A DNA stretch of 64,000 nt, from contig JAGMUV010000045.1 of NCBI GenBank assembly GCA_020744425.1, positions 283,348 through 347,347 of the forward strand, given 5' to 3'. The stretch's first letter is position 1. Each line of letters begins with the position of its first letter. Origin of the DNA: Dactylonectria macrodidyma (taxonomy: Eukaryota; Ascomycota; Sordariomycetes; Hypocreales; Nectriaceae). Shown here piece after piece: positions 22,043 to 32,685 of this stretch. The position numbers were made by a program, and so were the translations under genes. The notes beneath the pieces are model-generated. The model was not told the origin of the DNA. It was given only the letters and a program-made list of their open reading frames with translations, and did not search any database.

Positions 22043-22774
22043 TTTTGCGGGAAAACCTGCCCTGAAATGACATTACATATTACACAGGAATCGTCCAATC
22101 TATTCTATGCTCGGGTATTGTGCGCACCTTGAGTAGGCCCCGTATCACGTCAAAGCACAATGATGAGGTCTCCTGAGTACGATGCTGGGAGTTTAAATCT
22201 ACTTTCAACAGAGCCACAGCTGTAGCCTTCAGGAGTGAACTGTCATGCGTAGTTCTCTTACCACGGCAGTCTTCTGTTGGACCCTACCTAGTACCGCGCT
22301 AGCTTCCAGCTGCAGACTTCTAGGACCCAAGGATTGATAATAGTCTGTCATCAGTCTTTGGATGTGGTGGTTTCAAACTGTTGCTGTCATAGAAATTCAC
22401 TAGTATTTACGTGGAAGTTGGGAGACGTAAGAGGATCCATCGAGATCTCCTCTTGAGACGTGACAATCATCCCAAACCTCCAGCATCATCAGCGCCATAC
22501 GTTCTCTCATTTCCTGTGTACACCCTCCTGTTTTTTCTTCTATGTATCTTTATTTTCTAATCTGCTATACATGTATCCCCTCACACTCACTAAAAACCTT
22601 GCCACAAGCTATTCACTCTCCAGCCCGCATTCACAAGCAACTAAGCCCGAGGGAAATATTCCAGCCGTCGCTGCTGCGCACCTTTTTTCTCCTTAGTCTT
22701 GATTCTGCTACCGACTTGATGTGCTCTGCGTGTTGTGACTCATCGGAACGGCTGATTTGTGTCCTCGGGGACTT
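22043..22774. other. Intergenic, 3' regions of two convergent genes
   Basis: No ORF of interest; T/C-rich stretches at 22500-22620. Nothing recognised. Confidence 0.5.
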
Positions 22775-23641
22775 TTACAAGTATGCTTCCACCATCTCGC
22801 ACAGCGTTTCTACGTCGTCGTACAAATTAGACAAATTGTAGGGATCGGCGGCATCGCACAGGAACAAACTCGAGAAGACCAGAACGGCTCGGGACCCTAA
22901 GCTCGATGGATCCATTGTCTTATTTCTGTAAAATGCCCGGCTGTATCCACAACTGAACGGAGGAGGTAATGACAGCTCGTCCTGGATCGTCCAGCTCCGA
23001 GTCGAAGGAATCATTTTGTATATCTGGGACGAGATCCTCAATGGGACTTCTGTGTTGCGCAAGCCGTGCGCAACCAGTACCCTGCCAGAGACCGGTGACT
23101 CACTGCGGTGCTGAAACAGAGATTGGTCAAACTGGGCAAGGACGACGATGGTGGCTTTGTAGTGTTCTGCAATGCGCTTTGCTTCGAAAGTCACCTCCCA
23201 GTGTACACGTGAGAAGCTTTCGGATGAGAGTGTAGCCCCTTGCTCCCCCTGCGACTCTTCACTTGCGCGACCTGCATGAACGATGTGACATGTTTGGCTT
23301 AGCAAACTTTTGTTTCCGATAGTGGCATATCCGAGGACGACTGGTGAAGCGGGCGGTAACGGGTGCACGAACTGAGCCACGGAAGCCGCAGAAGCAGTCT
23401 TGCCCGGCCGCTCACCTTCCACGCCCGTCCGACTCGGCGGCCTCAGTGAGCTAGCTTCTTGTCTCGCTACCATGCTCGTTGAGTTAGGACGTAGAAATGA
23501 TGGCGGGGGAAATCCGTTATGCGACTCGGTGTGACCGCAGGGACCGTAGATAGGCATCGTCAAGCAGGATGAAACTTGATCTTCAGATTCGATACGAGGA
23601 AAAGAGATTGGATGAGAGAGGCGTCTCGAGATGCTGGTCAT
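22775..23641 (-). CDS. Uncharacterised fungal protein, paralog of the 24716 gene
   Basis: 288 residues from the ATG at 23641. The N-terminal half is polar and probably disordered (serine/proline rich). The C-terminal half is conserved with the divergent neighbour: EAKRIAEHYKATIVVLAQFD here against EASRIAVSYNFDVVFVVSID there, then RVLVAHGL in one and HVLVAHGL in the other, then a PP-x-GY and PxGYE position and a hydrophobic AVLVFSSLFL segment. From memory this resembles a conserved Pezizomycotina family with an EAxRIxxxYGLDLVYxVxxW core and a LLAAYGLH-like motif, which has no assigned function. No membrane segment, signal peptide or catalytic motif is visible. The ORF is uninterrupted. Confidence 0.65.
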   Translation of the reverse strand: MTSISRRLSHPISFPRIESEDQVSSCLTMPIYGPCGHTESHNGFPPPSFLRPNSTSMVARQEASSLRPPSRTGVEGERPGKTASAASVAQFVHPLPPASPVVLGYATIGNKSLLSQTCHIVHAGRASEESQGEQGATLSSESFSRVHWEVTFEAKRIAEHYKATIVVLAQFDQSLFQHRSESPVSGRVLVAHGLRNTEVPLRISSQIYKMIPSTRSWTIQDELSLPPPFSCGYSRAFYRNKTMDPSSLGSRAVLVFSSLFLCDAADPYNLSNLYDDVETLCEMVEAYL

Positions 23642-24715
23642 TTTGGTTCCTTCTTTATCTTCTTCTTCTTCTCCCCATAGAGTTGACAGGTCTGACGATT
23701 CAATAGGCAACCGTTTTGTTTATAGGATTTGCAAGCGCTATCGGATGGTAGCTTTTTCTAGGTACAGGCTGACCTGTGGCTGGCTACTTGTGGACTTCCT
23801 GAAAGGGCGAGTACTGCGCTCTTACGGGTAGGGCACTAGGAGGTACTAGCAGAACTCAATAGGTCGAGGAGGTTGCCATTTGCGTCTCACAGCACCTTAG
23901 CTGATTGCGATTGAAACGTGGTTGACGGAAGTACTTACCGATATCTCGAGGAGAGCCGGGAGGACAATGTGGCACAGAATGCTGCAACGCAACATAACAC
24001 TACCGGTAATGGCGTACGCGTGCTACACGGGCTATGTGTATCCCTTTAAGTGCGGTAAGGGCAGACTTGGCCTTGGCGCACTACATCACCCCCTGCTAGG
24101 CCATTGTACAAGAGAGCGACCCGAAATAACATTAACAATACGAGTAGTGTGATGTAGCTTTGTTATAATAATGAAGACCTCTAGGGCTTCTACTATTACT
24201 TAAAATAGGTAGGAGTAGAAGTATCTTACGTTTATGTATTTTTATTAGCATAAATCCCTGTTACTAGCATAAGTGTGCCCTTACCTCACTCAAAGGGAGA
24301 CATGATAGTGACATCTGCCAGGATTGAACACATAAGAAGCTAGCCTTACTCACTTGTCATGTGTACCAAAGACTGCTGTCCGAGACACGCCGACGGCACT
24401 CTATGACAGGCAAGAAACAAATCGGGCCCTAAGGACGCCGTGGGACCTTCTTTCAGATGCAACGAACGCTTCATGTACATGAGACACACAACACAGTAGG
24501 CATTACGTGGTATAGACAGTGGCTGATAAAGCGAAGCGATGGCCTTTCCAAGACACCGTCCCGGCGTGACAATCCAAAACGCACGTAAGACACACTACTT
24601 TAGGATCCTTGTGAGCCCCAGCTTCATCCGAATCCGAGATCTGTGGTTCCACAACACCGACCGCAGATCTAAAGCATGGTGCAAAAACGCCAAATCTCAT
24701 ACCGCGAGCTTCAAC
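23642..24715. other. Shared intergenic region of the divergent paralog pair
   Basis: About 1.07 kb between head-to-head genes, so both promoters lie here. A small hairpin (CTTCTACT ... AGTAGAAG near 24186-24222) is present. If the right-hand gene uses the earlier ATG at 24539, the shared region shrinks to about 0.9 kb. No clear TATA box was seen. Confidence 0.45.
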
Positions 24716-25507
24716 ATGATATCGTACTTCCAGCGGCGAAGAGCTCGCAAAAATGCTAGCACAAACACTGCTAGCACAGAGAGGAGGGCACCGTCCGGCG
24801 CGACGTTTGAGAAACCGTCATATCTCCAACCCTCCTCCAAGATGCGTCCGAGAACAGAGACCATGATACTCCAGCGCAAGCCTCATATCCAAAAACCACT
24901 GCCTCCGCTCCCACTAAACGTGGCAAGATCGCGCCGGCAGCTTAAGCCTCCCCGGAATCTTGGTAGTCCCACAGTCGAGGAGTTTTGGGACTTTCAGGAC
25001 TTGGAGACGGACGAGCAACAACCACCCATACACCTTTACTCAGCACCAGCTAGCCTCCACGACAAGATCGCGACCGAAGAGGCGTCGCGGATTGCCGTGT
25101 CTTATAACTTCGACGTCGTTTTCGTCGTGTCGATCGACCTATCGCGCCTACAGCAATACTCGCCCCACAACCTCTGCGCACATGTCCTCGTAGCGCACGG
25201 TCTAGAGTTTCCTTCCGACGGCCACCACCTGCTGATCCCGACAGAAATGTACGCGAATTTTGTGTTGAAATCGGTTCCGTCGATAGATTTCCATGATCCG
25301 TCGTTGTTGCCTGCCGGCTACGAGACTGGCGCCAGTTTGATCTTGAGTGCGGACAGCTGGCACAGCAGGAAATCCGTGAAGCCTGCTGTTATTTTTTCTT
25401 GCTTGTCCCGGTCACGCGCTGTGGCAAGCATCGATCCAGAAGGCTTACTTCGCGACGCGAGAGACCTCAAAACTCTACTTGATCAGAACTGGCCCCCGAG
25501 ACTGTAG
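24716..25507 (+). CDS. Uncharacterised fungal protein, paralog of the 23641 gene
   Basis: 263 residues from the ATG at 24716; an in-frame ATG at 24539 would add 59 residues without recognisable content. The N-terminus is basic (ISYFQRRRARKN) and proline rich (KPLPPLPLNVARSRRQLKPP). The C-terminal part aligns with the minus-strand neighbour over about 150 residues: EASRIAVSYNFDVVFVVSID, HVLVAHGLEFPSDGHHLLIP, SLLPAGYETGASLIL, KPAVIFSCLSRSR and a terminal RDARDLKTLLDQ helix (VETLCEMVEAY in the partner). Divergent orientation and shared order indicate an inverted local duplication. Function unknown. Confidence 0.65.
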   Translation: MISYFQRRRARKNASTNTASTERRAPSGATFEKPSYLQPSSKMRPRTETMILQRKPHIQKPLPPLPLNVARSRRQLKPPRNLGSPTVEEFWDFQDLETDEQQPPIHLYSAPASLHDKIATEEASRIAVSYNFDVVFVVSIDLSRLQQYSPHNLCAHVLVAHGLEFPSDGHHLLIPTEMYANFVLKSVPSIDFHDPSLLPAGYETGASLILSADSWHSRKSVKPAVIFSCLSRSRAVASIDPEGLLRDARDLKTLLDQNWPPRL

Positions 25508-25937
25508 GGACCGGTCGAAGCAGTTCAGTTAGGGCACTGGTTGCTGATCGTAGTTTTTGATTCCGACAGCTCGTATAAGACGTTGCTGCTCGTCGTGGGT
25601 CTTGAGTCGCCCAATTACATTATGCGTTGCTGTTCGGACACAATGCAAAGCATCCCATCGAATTCGGCCACGACTCGACTGGCCCCGGTTGTTGGAGACA
25701 CAACGCTACACGCTTTATGCCATTGTATGTTGCGCCCAAGCATGGGGCATAGGGCACTCACTACATACTTGTGTAGGTATTCCTACGCAAGATGTAGAAA
25801 GGACCACTATCCTGCATATCATCGGCACGAAGGATACTCGTGTAGACGGATGTTTCTCTTCCGTGCCTAGGGTAGGAGAATGGCTCATATTTTGGTGCTG
25901 CTACATCCAATCCTCATCTTAAGATCGCAGCATATGT
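25508..25937. other. Intergenic, nothing recognised
   Basis: Two overlapping short ORFs (about 110-120 codons) without recognisable content. Confidence 0.5.
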
Positions 25938-26190
25938 TCAATACTTTTTCCTGTTCTTGCACCCATATGTTCTGATGATCCGGAACTTGTGAAGCGTAAT
26001 CTTCTCCCAGGAAGAGTCGTGAAATATTTCGAGCACAGGGGCCACCTCCTTCTTACATGCCGGGCAGATCCTTGACTTCCTCAGCATCCTACGTAGATCG
26101 TGACTGTGAAACAACTTCTTCTTGCAGCATAGGAGGCGCACAATACCAATGATGCATTCCCCCTTGCTTCGGTGGCGTAACCTGGGCCCT
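25938..26190 (-). pseudogene. RING-H2-like zinc finger fragment
   Basis: Read on the minus strand, the frame gives ECIIGIVRLLCCKKKLFHSH followed by DLRRMLRKSRICPACKKEV. This resembles the second half of a RING-H2 finger (C-x-K-xxFH-xxDLxxxL-xxSRxCPxC). The first cysteine pair is degenerate (C-I-I-G). Upstream reading frames do not continue the domain, so it appears to be a relic or a single exon. RING fingers typically act in ubiquitin ligases. Confidence 0.35.
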
Positions 26191-27184
26191 AACTTTATCA
26201 GCGTCTGCGTTCCAGACGAATCTGCTACTCACTTCTCCGAGAAGACAGGTCCGTACAAGTCTTTGCATACATATTTGTTTGCTATGTGGCAGTAGTTGGG
26301 TGGCGACTGAGGCTTCGAATCGCACAAGCCCCATCGAAAGCTGATCGAGAATATAGATACCCTAACCAAGAGAAGCATACCAGCAAGAGAGTATGAATAT
26401 TTATCCCCTTACAGCCGTAACGTACAGCATCGAGGACACTATATAGTAGGAGTGCTGTCATCCCAGTTCACAACATCACGCGCACCAGCCGGGCACCACA
26501 AATCACGAACATCCAACTGACATTTTCAGAACTTCCTCAACACGAAGTGTGGGTCAAGAAGCACTATCTTCAGAACTTTGACTGCATCCGAATTCTGAGC
26601 TAAGCCTTTATGTTTGCTGTGTACCGGTACTGCGTCTCGTTTCGGTACGTTGCTGTGACAAACTAAACGCTCAATCAAGCGACGGAAAGTGTGCCCGGGC
26701 TATTTTTTCTGCTTGCCGACGACTCAACAGCCGGCCGGCAAGCAGCAGTAGCTGTGAGGTGCTTCTACCATTGACCTTTAGATTGCACTTCGTGCACTAT
26801 TAGACTGTAATGTACATATTACACCACAACATGTTTGCGATCTTTCACAGTGTCAAGGCATACGTGACTGCGTATTGTCTTAGCGTGAGAGACACGTGTG
26901 AGCTAGTCTAGCTGATTTGACACAACACGGCAGCACCAGCGAAGTATCTACAATACACCTCCGTCTCACGACACGAAGAGTGGCTGTGATCGTGTCGAGC
27001 TCTCTCGGGTTTAACCTCGGCAAGGGCGGCATATTGGCTGTGCCTGTTTTCTTACTTCGACATAATAGCGGTTCGCGTCTGTCCTTGGCGAACAAACGTT
27101 ATCAGCCTTTTCCACACCCCTGACATAATAACGTCTAGGGTGTGTCGACTTTCGTTCACAGTAGTCACGGTTAGTAGAGCCAAA
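26191..27184. other. Intergenic, nothing recognised
   Basis: Short unconserved ORFs; no repeat or RNA gene identified. Confidence 0.5.
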
Positions 27185-27655
27185 TTACCGTAGCATTTCG
27201 TATGACGTAACCTGAGTGACATCGAGACTAAACCAAGGTACAAAACATGTCAAAACGCTGCTCAACTTTGTCTTCACGTCATCACTTGCGTGGACAAGAG
27301 GTTGGCGAAGGTATATAGTTTGCAACGTGTAGGTCCAGCTAAGGCGTAAATGGAGCGCGCTGGTGTAACATGGCTCGCTCTCTCCCTGCTTTTCCGCGTG
27401 GCCTACGCCCAGGTTACGGGTGAATGCTTGATCGGACTGGTTCTGTACGCGGGCGAATCTATCCTCCTGAGACTTGGATAACAGCTGGGCAGGCTGGGTG
27501 ACCTCGGACTTTGGCGGTAGGCCTCTTAATCGGTCAGAGAGAGTGGTCGGAGGCATGCCATGCTTCTGGGTGGCCTGGTACTGCGAGAGGCCGTTATCTG
27601 TGACATCCAGTATGGCTTCAATAACACCATTCTCTGTATAAGACGTTCGAGGCAC
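27185..27655 (-). pseudogene. Relic of a pogo/Fot1-type transposase N-terminus
   Basis: The frame begins MPRTSYTENGVIEAILDVTD and continues NGLSQYQATQKHGMPPTTLS, DRLRG, then LLSKSQEDRF. This is the same pipsqueak HTH layout as element 2 (TEDDMAEAILDITDNGFSPS, DRLNG, RLSKNQEDRL). After about 90 residues similarity is lost and there is no DDE core. No matching TIR pair was found around it. It is a truncated third member of the family, related to but not a copy of element 2. Confidence 0.65.
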
Positions 27656-28669
27656 TTATGTGATCAAAAAAGCAATGTGAGAATATCAAACGCCATGAAA
27701 CTTTTAATAAAACTGACATTGTTTCATGACAATAGCTTCAATTTTGGCCGAGCACCGTGCAAGTGAAAATGAGCATTTTGGATGAGGGGATGTTCTTTTT
27801 GGTGTACGGTAGGTGGGTATGACCGGTAGGTACGCAGAGCCTACATCGGCCTACCAAGACACTGCGGCGACATCCTCGAGCGATGCCCTCGGCCAAGACA
27901 GGTCCTCTCCTTTGATTGTCCAGTGTATATGCCACTGCTGATTGGTCATATTCTGTCAGTGGAGAAGATGATGATGGCCTTCGGCTCGCGTCGATCGGAT
28001 AGTGCTTGTCTTACGGGTCGAATTGTTCGAGCAGTAGGTCAATGCTTCATTCTCTTTTTTCTTGTTCCAGTAACTACTTTCTCGCTTAATTGATTACCAT
28101 GACCTTTGGTTGTTTGCAAAAAACTCCCCTAGCTCCCAAGAAAAGCAGTCTTAGCGCCCAGCCTCTGATGAATGTAAATTTATGCATGTCGACCGACACT
28201 CTTCCGTTGACCACTCGGAAATTCCTCACTAGTTAGATAAATTAATATGTAAGGCCGATACACCCACACATTGTTCTTAGTCTACTTAAAAACTTGAGCT
28301 TGAATGTAAAGCCTTATGCGGAGAGATGTCTGCGCATCGACTACATGATCGGCTGCATCGACTACATAGTGAACGCATACTAGATGGTTCATGGTCCCGT
28401 CTGCCAACCTAGAAGACCCCACATGTTGCACCTACACAGAACTGGGGCGTCGCACATACTTCCATTCAGGCCGGAACGACGCGTTTGTATACCATGAGCT
28501 AATGTGGTCTATTGAACGAACAGAGTTAGGCAGCTGTAATGCAAGTTCCAAAACCGGCACGTCGATCGATGCGCTGTGATAAAGAGTGACTCGAACACGT
28601 GGGGCACAATCAGACACCGGGGTTTAGCGCTTAGCTCATTCTCTCTTACACCCAACCGATGATTTACAT
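27656..28669. other. Intergenic, nothing recognised
   Basis: AT-richer stretch with no gene-like content; short ORFs of about 60 codons only. Confidence 0.5.
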
Positions 28670-28671
28670 TA

Positions 28672-28761
28672 GAGTGGGGGACAAGAGTTACGACACATGG
28701 AAGGTACTACTTAGTTCTAGTGAATACCTAGGAGTGCGTCGTAACTTTTGCACCCCCACTG
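28672..28761. mobile_element. 90-bp palindromic MITE (MITE-1)
   Basis: Flanked by TA at 28670-28671 and 28762-28763. The ends are GAGTGGGGGACAAGAGTTAC and, on the other strand, CAGTGGGGGTGCAAAAGTTA, followed on both by CGAC. The unit folds into one near-complete hairpin. TA duplication and TIR point to a Tc1/mariner-derived MITE. Confidence 0.8.
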
Positions 28762-28807
28762 TAGTACGACACACGTACGTACATCCGAGTTGAAACCTAT
28801 TATTATA

Positions 28808-29014
28808 CCGTATCGACTCAAAAGAATCGGATTGCCCCGTGGGTCTGAGTACCCTTGCAAACCCCCATTGATTGGCTAGTATGCCAATTTTATAGGGTTA
28901 TCCGGATTGACGCACAACTGTCAAGCATTACAGCTAGCTTATAAGCCAATTAGATGCTGCAGAACAGGGGTATCTGGACCCACGGGGCAATCCGAATCTT
29001 TTGAGTCGATACGG
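28808..29014. mobile_element. 207-bp MITE with 38-bp TIRs (MITE-2)
   Basis: Flanked by TA at 28806-28807 and 29015-29016. The TIR starts CCGTATCGACTCAAAAGA and continues TCGGATTGCCCCGTGGGTC, with one mismatch between arms. No coding capacity. It is distinct in sequence from MITE-1, which ends 44 bp upstream, and matches neither pogo element in this window. Confidence 0.9.
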
Positions 29015-29016
29015 TA

Positions 29017-30305
29017 CCTAACAGTTTCAGGCGCTTGAGCCTACTTGTCAAGCTTTCGGCGTCACACATACCGTGTAGTAGTTGAGGCAGTTCGCCATCT
29101 TCTATGACATCAGACGAATAGTTTGGTTGGGATGAGGCTAGCATGTTCGTTTAGTACGTAAACGAGGACAGGATTTATGCAGCTCAGATTTAGATCAAGT
29201 TGAGCAACCGGACAGAACACATGGTACAAACAACATCGCTACGTAAGTGTGTTTGAATATAGATCCCGTTTTCTATCATCTGACATTGATTAACATCGCT
29301 GTATAGACACGCACCCTCAAAATAAATGGCCACCTTCGCGAGTGTTGGCAAGTATGTCGGTTCCCGCAAGTGGTGCTCAAGATTTTCCCCTCTAATATCA
29401 AATTGACTAGGCGGCTTGACTTTAGCATCCACTAGTTGTTACACTTTACATGATCAGTCTGACTCTATCTGTTTTGGGCTCCGCGCGTACACGAGCTCCA
29501 TTCCGCAACATTCATTCGTACAGCTTGTGCCGCACCCATAAACATCCAGTGAGAGGAAACGCAGAAACAAGGAGACGTTAGCACCAACTCTACATTCTCT
29601 TCTGTGTTCAGGTTACCTACTGAGTCTGTGGGTGATTGTCTCTACAAGCTGTAAATACTCATGCTCATGCGTGGGCAGACTGTAAACAGTGGTGAGACTG
29701 ACTGCGCATTGCCCACCCTCGGACAAGAAATGTGACACATAGGTTCTTGCATGCTATCTCTTTTCCTTTTGCTTTTTGGGGTGTAGTCACTTCATGACGT
29801 TCAACATGCTCTGTTATTGTCCATCACCTTCCTAGTGGATAGAGGGTTCCGGCTACGGTAAAAAGCAAAAGGAATTTTGGTCTATCACTGCCTGATTCAT
29901 ATACAGCACTTATTGTGATGTATCAGGGGGATTCTAAAAATATCTAGAAACCCGTTTTAGCAAACCAAGCTCTTTTGCACCGCAGTCACGTTGACCTAAT
30001 CGGCTGCTAACAGAGCTCTCGTGGCCATACCTGAAAGGCGAGGGTGTTTCGTACGATGCCCCCTGAAACGTGTATCAGGGAGGAAAGAGAGAATGAGTTG
30101 CGACATCTAGTGAGTAAGGATTTGTAGTAGGGTTTCTTCTTTTAAACTTGACGTGGACGGCTGTGTCGATTCTTCTCTGACAGTTCGTGTTGAGTCAAGG
30201 GACTGCTGGCTCAGCTCAGGAACACGAACCGTTGCAGCGTCTTTGGCGCTGATCGCGGCCAATTGAGCAAAAGCTGGCCCCCAATGTTGCAACACGCCCA
30301 GAACG
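29017..30305. other. Intergenic, with one possible small inverted-repeat element
   Basis: TTCCTTTTGCTTTTT at 29764-29779 recurs inverted at 29861-29874, extended loosely by TAG and GATAG/CTATC, a spacing of about 110 bp; it may be an old MITE. Otherwise only short ORFs. A minus-strand ORF at 30107-30391 overlaps the promoter of the next gene and has no recognisable content. Confidence 0.4.
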
Positions 30306-30312
30306 TATAAAA
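30306..30312 (+). promoter_or_regulatory. TATA-box-like site
   Basis: TATAAAA 39 bp upstream of the ATG at 30351. Positional evidence only. Confidence 0.35.
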
Positions 30313-30350
30313 TCACCTTGCCCGAGTGGGATGCGCTTAAGCCTGGCAGA

Positions 30351-30923
30351 ATGGATATCAGGGACAATATCGCCGAAGCGCTGGAACGCATCGATTTCTT
30401 GACGAATCAGGCCACTCCGTACGAACGCTACAAGCTGAGCCGGGCTCGCGAGATACTTCGGTCGTGCATGGACAATGAGGCACTCTGGCGCGAAGACCAA
30501 ACCGCTTGCGGGAGAGCAAGCGAGCTTGTAGACTTCCTAGGCGTGTACTCGAGACATCAGGCCGGTCTGGACGTCTGCCGGTTCAACGCTGATGGGTGTC
30601 TTGTTCCCAAAGCAGTCGACACCGAGACATTACTGGAGAAATTTTCCGACGATGCCCTCGAGGAGGCGAATGCAATCGGCTATTTTCTCGGGGTCCCTCA
30701 GGAACAAGAGGAACCTTGGAGTGTGGTGATTAACACGCGTACCACAGTGAGCCGGCGGCGAGAGTTCGTCTCACGACAGCGTCGACCGGGGAGCGTAGCT
30801 GAGTACGACAGCGCAGACGGCGACGATAAGGCAGAAGAGTCAGACCCGTTCTCCGACGACGGAGAGGACGAAGACGCAATGTGTGTGGACACCAGTGCGG
30901 GACACAGGTGGTGGTATATGTGA
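30351..30923 (+). CDS. Hypothetical protein with acidic C-terminus
   Basis: 190 residues from the first ATG in frame. The N-terminal 130 residues look helical and charged (MDIRDNIAEALERIDFLTNQ; EANAIGYFLGVPQEQEEPWS). The C-terminus is basic then strongly acidic (DGDDKAEESDPFSDDGEDED). No signal peptide, membrane segment or known motif. Codon use looks coding (many GC-ending codons) and the ORF is uninterrupted, which is the main support. Confidence 0.45.
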   Translation: MDIRDNIAEALERIDFLTNQATPYERYKLSRAREILRSCMDNEALWREDQTACGRASELVDFLGVYSRHQAGLDVCRFNADGCLVPKAVDTETLLEKFSDDALEEANAIGYFLGVPQEQEEPWSVVINTRTTVSRRREFVSRQRRPGSVAEYDSADGDDKAEESDPFSDDGEDEDAMCVDTSAGHRWWYM

Positions 30924-31492
30924 AGGTGAAGCGCAGGACGCGGACGCATTAGTAGTAGCTACAAGACATATTCAATAATGCGATGTAATGCAGTGCTCTC
31001 ACCGGACGTTCCTCGTCCCTAGTACAGGATGGTGTATGCAATGATCCTAGTGGGGTGTATCACAGTATTTGCTGAGGCTTGGTCTTGCGCTCGGCAGTGC
31101 CAAAGGTCGAAAGTGAGCAGCGGACAATAGACAATAGGCAACTGAAACAACGTGTCGCTTTAATAGGCGTGCGATGTACCGGTAATGACTATACGCTAGC
31201 TAGTGTAGATGACTCGGGACAACCCACAAACAAATGTACCAGATCCATCGTTCTATTGTACTTGCTAATGCAGTCTGCTACATGTTCACTACACCTCTGA
31301 ACAGCGCACACATGTCCTCGATAGTATGCAGTCCATCCACAGCAACGAACGAGAACGCAGCGGCTGCCTAGAATATACACCTGCATGTGTATATGGATCT
31401 CGCAGAAGCCGACTGCTTTCAAGCGAACCTGGGTGCGATGAACAGAGACAGCTTCGCCTCAAGCTTGGATCCTCGAGGAGCAGATTAGCGTC
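30924..31492. other. Intergenic, nothing recognised
   Basis: Short overlapping ORFs on both strands with no recognisable content; upstream region of the TFIIE-alpha-like gene at the right end. Confidence 0.45.
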
Positions 31493-32291
31493 ATGGAAGC
31501 CGCGCAACGCCTGCTACGGTGCGTTGCACGGTCTTTCCATACCTCTGAGCAAGTGGTCATAGTTGACCTGCTCACCCAACGACAGATGTGAGTCGGCAGT
31601 GGCGGTGGTAGGTACTCACTAATAGCGATTTAGTCTGTCATTACACGAGCTGTCACAACATCTAGATATGTCCATGAAGCGCACCCAAGCCCACTGCAAT
31701 GAGCTGGAGAGTGCCCGGATGCTGGAGCTGTATGTCATTTCAGATATTCCTTATCAAGTACCTACACACACCACTTACATATATCACTCACCCACTACTC
31801 GCCAAGAATTCTTTTATCGTTCACCTTTTAGTCACTTATCGCTTACCTTTTGCTCACTTGTCTTCGGCAGACATCAGGTTGACATGGTCAACACGTACTG
31901 CTTCGTCAACTACCCGGCAGCCATCCACGCCATCAGGTGGAGATTGAGCATAATCAGGGACGAAACCGAAACACCGAAGTCGACCGACCCTGAGCACTAC
32001 TGTGCGAGGTGCGAAATCGTGTGGCCCGTCCTCGATCTAGTGGATCAGGACAGTCCGGATGGACTGCTGTGCCCAAAGTGCCGCGAGCTCACCGCTCTGC
32101 TCCAGAAGGAAGACGTTTCGGCCGGCCTTTTTGCTGATCTAAGGTTCTTTGAGCTCCGCCTCCGCGAAGTCGATGAGACTACACTTCCAGATTCGTCCTT
32201 CTGGGCTGCGTACAGGATGCTCCAGGAGAGGGAAAGGATCCAGCAAGGAACTATTAGATGGCATGGCACTGAAAGGGGGACGTTAACGTAG
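31493..32291 (+). CDS. TFIIE-alpha-like protein, C-terminally short paralog
   Basis: Three exons join in frame: 31493-31587, 31634-31729 and 31871-32291, giving 203 residues. Intron 1 is 46 nt (GTGAGT, CTCACTAAT, TTTAG); intron 2 is 141 nt (GTATGT, GGCAG). The N-terminus (MEAAQRLLRCVARSFHTSEQ, VVIVDLL, then HELSQHLDMSMKRTQ) matches the winged-helix entry of TFIIE-alpha/Tfa1. Then VNTYCFVNYPAAIHAIRWRL matches the Tfa1 'YYYIDYRxAIDAIKWR' block. A zinc ribbon follows: YCARCEIVWPVLDLVD ... LLCPKCREL (C-x2-C, 23 residues, C-x2-C). Tfa1 recruits TFIIH to the pre-initiation complex. The usual acidic C-terminal half (family about 400 residues or more) is missing, so this is probably a duplicate of the essential gene rather than the housekeeping copy. 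Confidence 0.75.
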
Positions 32292-32685
32292 TGTGCCTCA
32301 GAAAAGACTAAGACACGGGATGTTAATGTACAGTATCATCCACAATAGAAAATGCAAAAAAGGTTCTGTCCGCCATTCTAACTAAAGAAAACTCAATGGG
32401 GGGGTCATGTAGACTAGTACGGATACTTGGCCGTCAGAGCTAGCTAGCTACACATTTGATCCTTGCCTTCGTACGCACTCTCCACTCCGTCATCCGGATC
32501 ATCATAGCTCAGTGACGCTCTCCGACTTCAGTAAAAGCCAGGCGAAACAATAGTCGCCTTCCTCACCGAGTCAATCGTGATGTAGTCAGTCGGCGCGATT
32601 AGCTTTCGTCGCGCCCCATGTCTTGGCGCATACCGCCCGACCATCGTTTATAAGAAGCGAAGGTCAAAAGTTTCCATGGGAATCC
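32292..32685. other. Intergenic, nothing recognised
   Basis: No gene-like content; probable promoter of the patatin-like gene at the right end. Confidence 0.45.
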
